DNA of 30,222 bases, taken from positions 1 through 30,222 of the forward strand of contig JBEBHJ010000045.1 in NCBI GenBank assembly GCA_040081075.1. Direction: 5' to 3'. Below, piece by piece: positions 22,635 to 30,221 of this stretch; positions within the stretch are counted from its first letter, which is position 1, and the number at the start of each line of letters is the position of its first letter. The stretch is from JANJUB01 sp040081075 (GTDB lineage Bacteria; Armatimonadota; Fimbriimonadia; Fimbriimonadales; Fimbriimonadaceae). Under the pieces are notes generated by a model, which ran no database searches, was not told where the DNA came from, and saw nothing but the letters and a program-made list of their open reading frames with translations. A program made the position numbers and the translations under genes.

Positions 22635-23915
22635 ATGTTACAGGCATTACTCGCTGGCGTCGCCAGCATTAAAGCACACCAAACACGAATGAACGTTATC
22701 GGCAACAACCTTGCCAACGTTAACACGACCGCATTCAAGGCGTCGCGTGCAACGTTTCAGGACATGATTTGGCAGACCGTTCGCGGCGGCTACGGTCCGA
22801 ATGGAACACAAGGCGGGCAAAACCCGCTCCAATATGGACTCGGCGTTATCGTAGGTGGTACATCATCAGATCAATCGCAAGGATCTCTGAATGCAACCAA
22901 CCGAAGGACGGACTTGGCACTTCAAGGCAACGGGTTCTTGGTGGTTTCCGATGGCTCCGGTATGACCTATTCACGCGATGGTTCGCTGGATATTGACTCA
23001 CGGGGTGATCTCGTTATGCGAACGACTGGCCAGCGAATTCTCGGATGGGCCGCCGATGCAACCGGCAAGATAGACTCAAGCGTCCCAATCAGCGCGACCT
23101 CCTATGTAAATCTGCCGTTGAGCACGCTCACATCGGCTCAGGTCACAAGCCAAGCCACGTTGGCTGGGAACTTGAACGCGGGCCAAAAAGCTAACATGCC
23201 AGATCCAGCAACTTCGATGGTGGTTTATGATACGTTGGGCGGACCGCACCAGATTAGTATGAAATTCTCCAATCTCAAGACGCCTCCTGAAGGTACCGCG
23301 CCCGCGGGAGCCACCTCAAGTTGGGAGTGGAGCGCAAAGGAAGGGACCACGGCTGTGGGAGACTTCGCAAGTTCAGGCAACGAGCGCCTTTACTTTGACA
23401 AAGACGGCAAGCTTCTTAACCCAAATGCGCTTGGGAGCATTACGATTCCAGCAAATGGTCCAGCTCCTGCGTTTTCGGTGGGACTGAACTTCTCGGCAAT
23501 GTCACAGCTCAGCTCCGACAGCAATCCGCAAATGAGTAGCCAAGATGGTTACCCAACGGGAGCTCTGCAGGACTTTGCCATCGCGCCTGATGGTGTCATC
23601 ACGGGCATTTTCAGCAACGGTCTAACAAGGCACCTTGGTCAGGTAGCGATGGCTAATTTTACGAATCCAGGGGGATTGGAGCGAATGGGAAACAACCTTT
23701 ATCGGGCTTCAGACAACTCCGGCATCCCCGATATTGGCACTCCCGGTTCAGGTGGAAGAGGCATCGTCAACTCTGGGTTTCTAGAGCAATCCAACGTGGA
23801 CATTAGCCAAGAGTTCACCGACCTCATTGTTACCCAACGGGGATTCCAAGCCAACACCCGCGTGGTCACAACTGTTGACGAAATGCTTCAAGACTTGATC
23901 AACATCAAGCGATAA
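22635..23915 (+). CDS. flgE: Flagellar hook protein FlgE
   Basis: A 426-residue hook protein. The N-terminal rod/hook signature lies at residues ~18-36 (NVIGNNLANVNTTAFKASR). It is followed by GLGVIVGGTSSDQSQGSL, LQGNGFLVVSD and the FlgE D1/D2 body with TSMVVYDTLGGPHQISM. The C-terminal coiled-coil signature is NVDISQEFTDLIVTQRGFQ and NTRVVTTVDEMLQDL. It polymerises outside the cell to form the hook. The only Shine-Dalgarno-like sequence (AAGAGG, 22618-22623) is 11 bases from ATG and lies in the alternative pairing region of the structured leader. Last gene of the plus-strand flagellar run in this window. Confidence 0.96.
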   Translation: MLQALLAGVASIKAHQTRMNVIGNNLANVNTTAFKASRATFQDMIWQTVRGGYGPNGTQGGQNPLQYGLGVIVGGTSSDQSQGSLNATNRRTDLALQGNGFLVVSDGSGMTYSRDGSLDIDSRGDLVMRTTGQRILGWAADATGKIDSSVPISATSYVNLPLSTLTSAQVTSQATLAGNLNAGQKANMPDPATSMVVYDTLGGPHQISMKFSNLKTPPEGTAPAGATSSWEWSAKEGTTAVGDFASSGNERLYFDKDGKLLNPNALGSITIPANGPAPAFSVGLNFSAMSQLSSDSNPQMSSQDGYPTGALQDFAIAPDGVITGIFSNGLTRHLGQVAMANFTNPGGLERMGNNLYRASDNSGIPDIGTPGSGGRGIVNSGFLEQSNVDISQEFTDLIVTQRGFQANTRVVTTVDEMLQDLINIKR

Positions 23916-23943
23916 CCGCTAGCGTAGCCTCTTAGTGGAAGGC

Positions 23944-23973
23944 TGTCGGAAGAGCAGAAATGTTCTTCCGACA
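23944..23973. terminator. Stem-loop between convergent flgE and HD-GYP genes
   Basis: A perfect ten-base-pair inverted repeat, TGTCGGAAGA/TCTTCCGACA (23944-23953 with 23964-23973), around a ten-base loop. It is centred between the two convergent stops. No T-tract follows on either strand, so Rho-independent termination is only a guess; it could equally be a transcript-end stabiliser. Confidence 0.45.
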
Positions 23974-23975
23974 CC

Positions 23976-24641
23976 TTATGCCATTGCGCGCAAAACCGAA
24001 GTGATCTTAGCGGGCTCTTGCCTCGCGACAACTCTATCCTTCGGATTCACATCATTGACGATCATGAGGAACTCGGGCACCAGATCTGGGTCAAAGTGCG
24101 TGCCTGCTGCGGTTTCCAAGTGATCAAGAACCATTTCTTGGGGCCAGGCTTCCCGGTAAGGTTGGTCAAAAGACAAGACGTCCCAAACATCCACAATCGC
24201 GAACAGCCTTGCCGGCAATGGGATATCTTCCCCAGTTAACCCGCGCGGATAACCCTTGCCATCCCAACGCTCATGGTGGCAGTAGGGAATATCAATCGCT
24301 GGTCTTAGAAACTCGATCGGTTCGAGCATTTGCTTTCCATACACCGGATGTTGCTCGACGAGGGCTCTTTCGGTTTCATCGAGCTTGCCCGGCTTTAACA
24401 GGATGGTATCCGGAATGGCGAGCTTTCCGATATCATGCAACAATGCTCCTCGCACCATGTGCACAATCTCTGAACTCGGAAGGCCGATTTTTTGAGCTAA
24501 CAACATTGTCATCTCGGCAACGCGATACCCATGCCCTTCGGGCTCATGTCCTCCGATTTCAAGCGACTTAGACCAACCCTGTAGGGCTTGATCTAGTGCT
24601 AGCCAAAGCTGTTCTTCGGTAGTAGTTTTGAAATTTTCCAT
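23976..24641 (-). CDS. Stand-alone HD-GYP domain phosphodiesterase
   Basis: A 221-residue protein consisting almost entirely of an HD-GYP domain, with no receiver or other sensor attached. Visible residues are the first metal His37 (GHGYRV), the His69-Asp70 doublet in LLHDIGKLAIPD, HHERWDGKGYPRGL (His122, His123, GYP at 130-132), and IVDVWDVLS. HD-GYP proteins with the intact GYP motif usually hydrolyse cyclic di-GMP. Start ATG 24641 is preceded by GGGAG; TTG 24656 would add five residues. It lies convergent to flgE and 49 bases downstream of the DUF4350 gene, so it may belong to that transcript. Confidence 0.88.
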   Translation of the reverse strand: MENFKTTTEEQLWLALDQALQGWSKSLEIGGHEPEGHGYRVAEMTMLLAQKIGLPSSEIVHMVRGALLHDIGKLAIPDTILLKPGKLDETERALVEQHPVYGKQMLEPIEFLRPAIDIPYCHHERWDGKGYPRGLTGEDIPLPARLFAIVDVWDVLSFDQPYREAWPQEMVLDHLETAAGTHFDPDLVPEFLMIVNDVNPKDRVVARQEPAKITSVLRAMA

Positions 24642-24690
24642 TTCTCCCGGATTCAAAGACTATTTGAACACCCGAAACGCCCCGAGAAAT

Positions 24691-25794
24691 CTATGAATTT
24701 CGAATAATGCTTCGTGATTGGCTAAACGCGTCCAACTCTCGTTCTAACGTTTGAGTCACCGCCAAAAAGTTGTCGTCGGGCGCCCGCAATTCACCGGCCC
24801 GTTCAACTAAGTAGAGAGCCTTTTGCAAGGATTCGGGAAGCTCACGATTTCTGTGCTCGACGGGAGCATCGCCCGGCATCTTTAACACCTTGCGAATCCG
24901 GCGGTCTGCAGACTTTAACAAAGTTGTCGCCACAAAAGGTTTGCCATCTGACCGGCGCATCAAGTAGCTGATCGCATCGACGAGCTGGCGCTGACCAGTT
25001 TGGGTGGATTTATCTAGTACGGGAAGCCCAAATCGCCGGCCTAGTGTGACCGCGACGACTAATACCAGGAATAGAATCTGGAGCCAAAGATAACGCGCGG
25101 CAGGGGCTATGGCTCCAATCAGGCCTTCGTCAACCCCATCGCCATACGCAGCGGCTAGGAACACAACCTTCTTCGAGGCAGCGACCGAATCGATCAAGTT
25201 GACCGCAAAACGAGCGTTGTCTTGTTCGTCCAGATGACGATTTGTCATAAACAGGGCATCGCTTGCTACAACACTCGCTCCGGGTCCGTGCGTCCAGTTG
25301 GTCGTAATGGGCACGTCGGCATCGGAATACCAACCGTCTTCCGACTCTCCCTTCCAATTTGGAATCGCCTCCACGGCGACATTCGATTGTGAAATCGTGA
25401 GTTCCTCGCCGGACTCACGGTAAACCTGGACCGTCTCAACATTCGGAGTTCCGGCTTCGAACTTTGTTATCAAAACACCAAGCAAAGCCGTCCCTCCACT
25501 CTTCAAATGTCGTGCGATAGACGCGTTTAGCCTCTCGGTTCCATCACTGTCAATCTTGTCCAGATAGAGCAGGACTGCGGTCTCATCTTGATCCAAAACT
25601 GGATTGACACGATTGTCAATTCGAACAGAATAGCCGCGCTTCTTGAGCAGAGATGCCAACGCCGAAGTTCCGCTTGGGCCATAGGAATTTGCAGAAGGCT
25701 TGCTCGTTTCATCAATCCGCCCTAGAGTTAACAGCACCCCAGCTAGGAAAAGGATTCCAATTAGGGCGGTAGCCAACCTCAAAACACTTTTCAA
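24691..25794 (-). CDS. DUF4350 domain membrane protein
   Basis: A 367-residue protein with an N-terminal membrane helix (~8-26), a periplasmic alpha/beta region (~30-225) of the DUF4350 type (SYGPSGTSALASLLKKRGY is characteristic), a second membrane helix (~235-252), and a basic cytoplasmic tail (~255-367). DUF4350 genes commonly sit with DUF4129, MoxR-type ATPase and DUF58 genes; only part of that set is visible here. The ATG overlaps the stop of the DUF4129 gene by four bases (25791-25794). Confidence 0.8.
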   Translation of the reverse strand: MKSVLRLATALIGILFLAGVLLTLGRIDETSKPSANSYGPSGTSALASLLKKRGYSVRIDNRVNPVLDQDETAVLLYLDKIDSDGTERLNASIARHLKSGGTALLGVLITKFEAGTPNVETVQVYRESGEELTISQSNVAVEAIPNWKGESEDGWYSDADVPITTNWTHGPGASVVASDALFMTNRHLDEQDNARFAVNLIDSVAASKKVVFLAAAYGDGVDEGLIGAIAPAARYLWLQILFLVLVVAVTLGRRFGLPVLDKSTQTGQRQLVDAISYLMRRSDGKPFVATTLLKSADRRIRKVLKMPGDAPVEHRNRELPESLQKALYLVERAGELRAPDDNFLAVTQTLERELDAFSQSRSIIRNS

Positions 25795-26570
25795 GCTGCA
25801 ACTCCTCTTCGGAGCTCTTCGACAACCGTATTGTAGTAGCCACGGAACTTATCCACGTCGGAGGTTCCGTTTACTCGGAAGCCGTACCAGATTTGATCAA
25901 AGTCTTGAGTCGGTTGAAGGAAGCTCAAACTGCTCGGCAAACGTGGGCTCGCTTCGATGCGACGCAGGTGTTCCCAGTTCGTTTGGCCGCGATCAAAGAA
26001 CGCCACGCCGCGCTCATCAAACTTCATCAAAGCCGCCAAGTAGAGGCATCTCACGGCTTCGCGGTACTTGCCATTTCGCTCATAGTCGTTAGCCAGGCTC
26101 AACCACTCATCTAGCGTTCGGTCAGGCTCATCATCATCCATAACGGCCTGAGCCCGCTTGGCTAACGTTACTTTCCAACGGAAATAGCGAGCGACAAAGT
26201 AAATAAACGCGAACACTGCTGCGGCCAGAAGGCCCCATGCCACAAATCGAATAATTAGCCCGACACCCGTCAAATCTGGCGAAGGCAAGTTGGGCGTAGT
26301 CGGCTGCGGCGGCCTCTTCCAAAGTTTGCTGAGGTTTTTGAACGCACGCGCAGCCCAGTTCGCCGATTTTCCTTCCTGGGCTTCGTTGTAGCGTGGATCT
26401 TTCTTGATCTGGGCGGCGTCATTGCGCGTAGATTCGGGTAACACCGGATGAGTTCGTAACCGCTCGAGTTTGCTCCCGGCCTGAACTGCTGCAGTCGCAC
26501 CGGGTTGGGCGTTACAGTTCGAAGCGATGACTACGATCAGCACGCCAAACGTCTTGAGCAAGCGCTTCAA
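25791..26570 (-). CDS. DUF4129 domain membrane protein
   Basis: A 259-residue protein with a signal sequence (1-22), a Pro-rich periplasmic segment, one membrane helix (~103-125) and a cytoplasmic C-terminal DUF4129 domain. That domain is recognisable from the pattern around YREAVRCLYLAALM, RGQTNWEHLRRI and the final YYNTVVEELRRG. The function of the domain is unknown. The start is TTG 26570, supported by GGAGGG eight bases upstream. It overlaps the preceding membrane-protein gene by 59 bases, and the downstream DUF4350 gene by four, indicating tight coupling of the three. Confidence 0.8.
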   Translation of the reverse strand: MKRLLKTFGVLIVVIASNCNAQPGATAAVQAGSKLERLRTHPVLPESTRNDAAQIKKDPRYNEAQEGKSANWAARAFKNLSKLWKRPPQPTTPNLPSPDLTGVGLIIRFVAWGLLAAAVFAFIYFVARYFRWKVTLAKRAQAVMDDDEPDRTLDEWLSLANDYERNGKYREAVRCLYLAALMKFDERGVAFFDRGQTNWEHLRRIEASPRLPSSLSFLQPTQDFDQIWYGFRVNGTSDVDKFRGYYNTVVEELRRGVAA

Positions 26571-27546
26571 TATCGTATCCCTCCAATCGAACTCGCCGTT
26601 CGAAATAAATCAACGTTGTGGTCACGGCCCAAACCGGAACTAGCAACCAAACCGACAAAAACGTAGGCACGATCTCAAGCACCTTGGTGCCGAGTTCTGC
26701 GCCCACCGACGTCTCAAGCCAAGCATTAAACTCGCCAAGTGACGACAAAATACCAATTCCACTACCGATTCCCGCCGCCAGCAACACCAACAACACGATC
26801 ACCATCCCGAACAGGTTGCTGACGCCTGAAATTCCTGATGGGTGCCTCCCAACCGCTTTGAGAAGCTGGCGACTGCGTTTTGCTGCTTTGGCTACGGGCA
26901 ATCCCTCCAAGATCATAACGGGAATGGTCAGGCATTCAAAGGCAAAAACCATCGGGGCAACGACCAAACTTGAACCGAAGGCAAGAATGGCGAGGAGGGC
27001 TGTCCAACCTGAGGCATCGGGGTTTGATGCGTCGAGCATAGCACCCGCCACTAACAATACCGTCCCAAAAATGAGGCCTCCCGCCCCCAAAATAGCCTGG
27101 CGAATGCCGAAAAGAAAGGTTCGCCCAATGTTCTTTAACGCTACTTCCTGGGCGGCATTCGGGCTGGGAACAAGTCCGTTAATATGATCTGAAACCAAGT
27201 TACAAGCCAGCGCGCCGGCATAAGATGCCGAAAAGATGATTAGTGGGAATGCCACAAAAAGCGTGAGGCCAATCACAAAGACGGATTCTCCAATCTGAGT
27301 TTCCAAGCTCGTAGGGTCTTTCGTGGTTCCCAGCATTGGGGCTAGAAAATCCAAGACGAAATAAATTGCAATCGTGGAAAAGACGGCCGGTAGAAGCGTT
27401 AGCCAGAGTATTCGCCCCCCTAGCGCTCGATAGATTTGGAGGGACGCATCCACGAGTTGGCTTGATGACATGGGGCGCAATAAGGCTCGCCGCTCGTATC
27501 GAGCAGACTTCTGATTGAGGAAACGAGCCAGCGGATCAAACGTCAA
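26512..27546 (-). CDS. Polytopic membrane protein of unknown function
   Basis: A 344-residue integral membrane protein with about six hydrophobic segments (~45-70, 90-115, 145-172, 182-210, 245-275, 305-330). The segment LLRPMSSSQLVDASLQIYRAL just before the first helix matches the recurring LRPM/LxDxxxxLYR motif of membrane proteins near DUF4129/DUF4350 genes. This also argues for a start upstream of ATG 27471, which lies inside the motif. TTG 27546 is used but has no clear ribosome binding site. The domain could be of the glycerophosphodiester-phosphodiesterase membrane or DUF975 type; I am not sure. First gene of the minus-strand set. Confidence 0.7.
   Translation of the reverse strand: MTFDPLARFLNQKSARYERRALLRPMSSSQLVDASLQIYRALGGRILWLTLLPAVFSTIAIYFVLDFLAPMLGTTKDPTSLETQIGESVFVIGLTLFVAFPLIIFSASYAGALACNLVSDHINGLVPSPNAAQEVALKNIGRTFLFGIRQAILGAGGLIFGTVLLVAGAMLDASNPDASGWTALLAILAFGSSLVVAPMVFAFECLTIPVMILEGLPVAKAAKRSRQLLKAVGRHPSGISGVSNLFGMVIVLLVLLAAGIGSGIGILSSLGEFNAWLETSVGAELGTKVLEIVPTFLSVWLLVPVWAVTTTLIYFERRVRLEGYDIEALAQDVWRADRSHRFEL
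26579..26584 (-). promoter_or_regulatory. Shine-Dalgarno GGAGGG supporting a TTG start inside the upstream gene
   Basis: GGAGGG on the minus strand lies eight bases before TTG 26570, within the last codons of the upstream membrane protein. It supports the overlapping start of the DUF4129 gene. Confidence 0.8.
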
Positions 27547-27580
27547 TTGTTCTGAGTGTATCCGACGTTGGGGCGTTGTG

Positions 27581-27601
27581 CTTCGTCTCTAAAAGATGAA
27601 G
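27581..27601. other. Small inverted repeat in a divergent intergenic region
   Basis: CTTCGTCT and AGATGAAG (27581-27588, 27594-27601) pair over eight positions with one G-U, around loop CTAAA. It lies in the 115-base gap between the divergent membrane-protein and LolA-like genes, so an operator or leader hairpin is possible. Nothing else is obvious in the gap. Confidence 0.3.
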
Positions 27602-27661
27602 TAGGCCAAAATCCTCTAACGGGGAACTCTTTTTGCTGTTTCGGAGACTATTAACACGGGA

Positions 27662-28357
27662 ATGATCGCACTTATTACAACCCTCACCCTCGCTCAAGGC
27701 GCAATTGATTGGCACGATATCGTGCAGAATGGCTTTAATGACGCCAAGTTTGTGGCGCGAGCCGTAAAGGGCAACCAGAAAGAGCTCAAGAAGATCAACG
27801 ATGACTTCGGGCAATCCTATCGATTTACCAAAACCACCGCATACGTGAAGGAGCCGTTTATGTTGCGGATGGAATCTGAGGTTGAAGACACCAAGCTCAT
27901 GTACATTCTAAACGGAGGCAAGAAGCTGTACAAACTCGGGCGGGTGAGCTACACCGATAATGTGGAAAAGTCTCCAGGAAAGCGACAGACGCTCTTTGAT
28001 TTCGGCATCCTCACCCCATCGCTGTTCAAAGACTTCTACGTTGCAAAATACATCCGAACCGACAGTTCGACCGGAGATTACGTCTTCGACGTGACCTATA
28101 ACCCGAAATACGACGACACAACCCGCTACCGCATTTGGGTGGACAAAGACAAAAAAATTGTGAACAAAAGAGTCTGGTTCGCGCAAGAAGGCCATCAACG
28201 CGCTACATTCATCTACGAGAACGCCAAGAAGGTTGATGGAATCTGGTTTCCAACCCGGTGCACGGTCAAGAACGTGGAAGACAAGGTTGCTGGAATCACG
28301 GAGTATGAGCAAATCTCGATCAACCCGGGCTTGCCCGACTCGTTGTTTAAGGTGTAA
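27662..28357 (+). CDS. LolA-like exported protein
   Basis: A 231-residue protein with a short hydrophobic N-terminus (LITTLTLAQGA) compatible with a signal peptide, then a beta-rich single domain. The pattern of strands (FTKTTAYVKEPFMLRMESEV, RYRIWVDKDKKIVNKRVW, GIWFPTRCTVKN) is that of LolA/LolB-like or DUF1571-type outer-membrane lipoprotein-sorting folds, which bind acyl chains in a half-barrel. This is a fold-level resemblance, not a strong family match. ATG 27662 is preceded by a modest GGGA. The next gene on the same strand is a lipoprotein. Confidence 0.6.
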   Translation: MIALITTLTLAQGAIDWHDIVQNGFNDAKFVARAVKGNQKELKKINDDFGQSYRFTKTTAYVKEPFMLRMESEVEDTKLMYILNGGKKLYKLGRVSYTDNVEKSPGKRQTLFDFGILTPSLFKDFYVAKYIRTDSSTGDYVFDVTYNPKYDDTTRYRIWVDKDKKIVNKRVWFAQEGHQRATFIYENAKKVDGIWFPTRCTVKNVEDKVAGITEYEQISINPGLPDSLFKV

Positions 28358-28425
28358 AGAGCCGATCGAGTTCTTTGTGCGGGGTTAACTTGCATACTCG
28401 CTTGCAAATCAGGTCAAAATAGAGT

Positions 28426-29142
28426 GTGAACAAGATTTCTGGCATCGCGATCCTCGCGCTCATCATGGTTGGCTGTGGCGAAAAGAAAGAGGAAGGTCCG
28501 GCTTTCATCGAGGTGGGCAAACCTGAGACACCTCAAACAACCCCAGTAGCTGAAGCTCCGAAGGGCGAGAAAATGCGGATTCCATCGGGATTTCCTCAAT
28601 ACAACGGACTAGTTACAAGAGCGCCAATCCTCGATGGTGCTCCGGCCTTTGAAGGGGTTTTAAGCGTGGATGACTACGACAAGGTGATTGCGGATTTCAA
28701 GAAAATTACTTCGGGATGGAGAGGCGAAGTGGTTGGTATGGATCAGTGGTACCACAAATCTGGTTCCAACGGAAGCACCGATCGGATCATGATCTTTAAG
28801 AGCCTGAGACCTGCAAACAAGGCAAGAATTGTAACAGGAAGTCTCGACGTGAACACATTGCAGATGACAATGGCAAACATTTTCCCTTTCCTCAAAGAGC
28901 GTGGCCGGGATCACATAAAGGGCATCACCACCAAGGCATTCTGGAAAGACGTAGAAAGTGGCAAGATTGAGGCCATGCTGGCCGACTACCGATTCATGGC
29001 GGGGGCTCGCAAAGATGGCTCCGATATCAGTTCAATCCCCATCGAAACCAAGGATCACAAGCGGTTTCTTTGCCAATGCAAAATGGTTGTCGAAGACGGT
29101 CTCCCCCGAATAGCCTCCATCAGTATCGTGCCAGAGAAGTAA
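28426..29142 (+). CDS. Lipoprotein of unknown function
   Basis: A 238-residue lipoprotein with signal MNKISGIAILALIMVGC, lipobox MVGC, lipidated Cys17. A charged, Pro-rich linker (18-50) follows, then a globular domain of mixed strands and helices (~52-236) that I do not recognise. The start is GTG 28426; the lipobox depth fits it. Whether it shares a transcript with the LolA-like gene 68 bases upstream is unclear. A short TTGCA/TGCAA inverted repeat lies in that gap. Confidence 0.75.
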   Translation: MNKISGIAILALIMVGCGEKKEEGPAFIEVGKPETPQTTPVAEAPKGEKMRIPSGFPQYNGLVTRAPILDGAPAFEGVLSVDDYDKVIADFKKITSGWRGEVVGMDQWYHKSGSNGSTDRIMIFKSLRPANKARIVTGSLDVNTLQMTMANIFPFLKERGRDHIKGITTKAFWKDVESGKIEAMLADYRFMAGARKDGSDISSIPIETKDHKRFLCQCKMVVEDGLPRIASISIVPEK

Positions 29143-29193
29143 AGCAAGTTGTCGTAGCCGCGGTGAAACCTGCCCTTGCATCGGTTTAGACCA

Positions 29194-29373
29194 TTACTTC
29201 GTGGTGACGGGGTCGGGGGTGCTGCCGCCGTTTGTTTCCATTGGGCCTCCTTCCTTGCCGCCTCCCGCTTTCATGTTGTTCTTTTCAGTCGGGGCGACAT
29301 CGGTTGGAGCGGATGATCCACATCCGATCGCGAAGAGTGAGATAATTGTAATGAACAGAAGAATTTTCTTCAT
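29194..29373 (-). CDS. Mini-lipoprotein A (59 residues)
   Basis: A short gene from ATG 29373 to TAA 29194. It encodes a Lys-Lys-started signal sequence with lipobox FAIGC (Cys18) and a 41-residue mature part rich in Gly, Thr, Pro and charged residues. The C-terminal portion contains GGGKEGGPMETNGG, which matches the end of the neighbouring mini-lipoprotein B (KKGAMETDGG), so the two are paralogues. No good Shine-Dalgarno precedes it. It follows the terminator of gene B, suggesting read-through or its own promoter. Function unknown. Confidence 0.72.
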   Translation of the reverse strand: MKKILLFITIISLFAIGCGSSAPTDVAPTEKNNMKAGGGKEGGPMETNGGSTPDPVTTK

Positions 29374-29402
29374 GACTTAATGGTTTTGACGTTCGTCAGA
29401 CA

Positions 29403-29440
29403 CAAAAAAGCGCGAGCATCTCTTGGAATGCTCGCGCTTT
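29403..29440 (-). terminator. Rho-independent terminator between the two mini-lipoprotein genes
   Basis: A perfect 13-base-pair stem (29407-29419 with 29428-29440, eight-base loop) is followed on the minus strand by a run of T residues (29409-29404). It is placed 12 bases after the stop of mini-lipoprotein B. Confidence 0.9.
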
Positions 29441-29452
29441 GAATCAGAGAGT

Positions 29453-29623
29453 TTACTTGCCGTCGGGTTTCAAGCCGCCGTCAGTCTCCATCGCGCCTTT
29501 CTTTTCCGTCGTGCCACCGATCTTGTCGGACTTGTTTTGGCTGGAAACCTCTTCAGCGGGCGGGCCACCGCAACCGACGAGGACGACGCTCAGAGCTAAA
29601 AGGAAAATGATTGTTTTTTTCAT
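29453..29623 (-). CDS. Mini-lipoprotein B (56 residues)
   Basis: From ATG 29623 to TAA 29453. The signal sequence starts MKKTIIFLLALSVVLVGC with lipobox LVGC (Cys18), followed by a 38-residue polar mature part ending METDGGLKPDGK. AGGTAGGTG lies about eight bases before ATG and is a good ribosome binding site. It has its own strong terminator, supporting a real, separately transcribed small gene. The two mini-lipoproteins are likely to be anchored on the periplasmic side of the envelope; I cannot assign a role. Confidence 0.8.
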   Translation of the reverse strand: MKKTIIFLLALSVVLVGCGGPPAEEVSSQNKSDKIGGTTEKKGAMETDGGLKPDGK

Positions 29624-29646
29624 AGTTTGCACCTACCTAAATGTTT

Positions 29647-29681
29647 ACGCCTGAGCCACTCTCAATGAGCAACCCAGGCGT
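29647..29681 (-). terminator. Stem-loop after the partial Cys-rich gene
   Basis: ACGCCTG and CAGGCGT (29647-29653 with 29675-29681) form a seven-base-pair stem around a 21-base loop, 25 bases beyond the stop of the right-edge gene and upstream of mini-lipoprotein B. The T-tract is poor (AAACATTT), so termination is uncertain. Confidence 0.35.
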
Positions 29682-29705
29682 TAGTTTTACCTGACTAATC
29701 TGGGA

Positions 29706-30221
29706 TTAGCAGCTACCAGTCTTGTCGCAGAAGTCAGCTTGAGCTGGCTGATACGAGAATGTGCTGTCTGGGCGGAAGAAGCATGGATAAAGGACTTCAG
29801 CTGTTGTGAAAGCAGCTGTTCCAGGATTCACGCAGTCATTCATCCATCGAGGAGAACCACCAGCGGCAGGAGCTGCATCGAACTGTGAAAACGGCGTACC
29901 GTTTGCATCAGTGCTGTACAGCGGAGCCATCGGAGCGTTCATGGCATAGTACTTCGCCGACGAGTCGGTTCGAACCATGATGAGGCCCTTTCCATATTGC
30001 CAAGTTGTGAACAGATTAGCTGGTGTAGCAAAGCCGAACCAGTTGTAACCATATCCACCGTTGCTCGAGCCAGGCTGAGGCAAACCACCGGCATTAAAGC
30101 GGCAAGTTGTCGAAGCTACGGCTGGGGCGTTGCACCAAAGAACGGGTGAAGATCGAGCCAAGCCAAGTCGGTTCTGCTTCATAAAGCCTGCCCAAACGAG
30201 AGGAAGCTTTGAAGGCTCGGC
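29706..30221 (-). CDS. Cys-, Gly- and aromatic-rich protein of unknown function, C-terminal part (5' end outside window)
   Basis: The frame is open to the right window edge with no stop, so the internal ATG at 30182 is probably not the start and at least 171 residues are C-terminal. The sequence is rich in Gly, Pro, Ala, aromatic residues and Cys (seven cysteines, ending DFCDKTGSC). The segment GGYGYNWFGF recalls the globular part of type II secretion/prepilin-like proteins, which are abundant in Armatimonadota and Planctomycetes. The typical C-terminal H-x9-DG motif is absent, so this is a guess. A CTAATC/GATTAG hairpin (29695-29709) overlaps the stop. Confidence 0.6.
   Translation of the reverse strand, partial: AEPSKLPLVWAGFMKQNRLGLARSSPVLWCNAPAVASTTCRFNAGGLPQPGSSNGGYGYNWFGFATPANLFTTWQYGKGLIMVRTDSSAKYYAMNAPMAPLYSTDANGTPFSQFDAAPAAGGSPRWMNDCVNPGTAAFTTAEVLYPCFFRPDSTFSYQPAQADFCDKTGSC

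Noticed and set aside
29706..30221. DUF1559-type prepilin
   Set aside because: The YGYN-like segment is suggestive, but the H-x9-DG C-terminal motif is absent and the N-terminal cleavage/methylation region lies outside the window.
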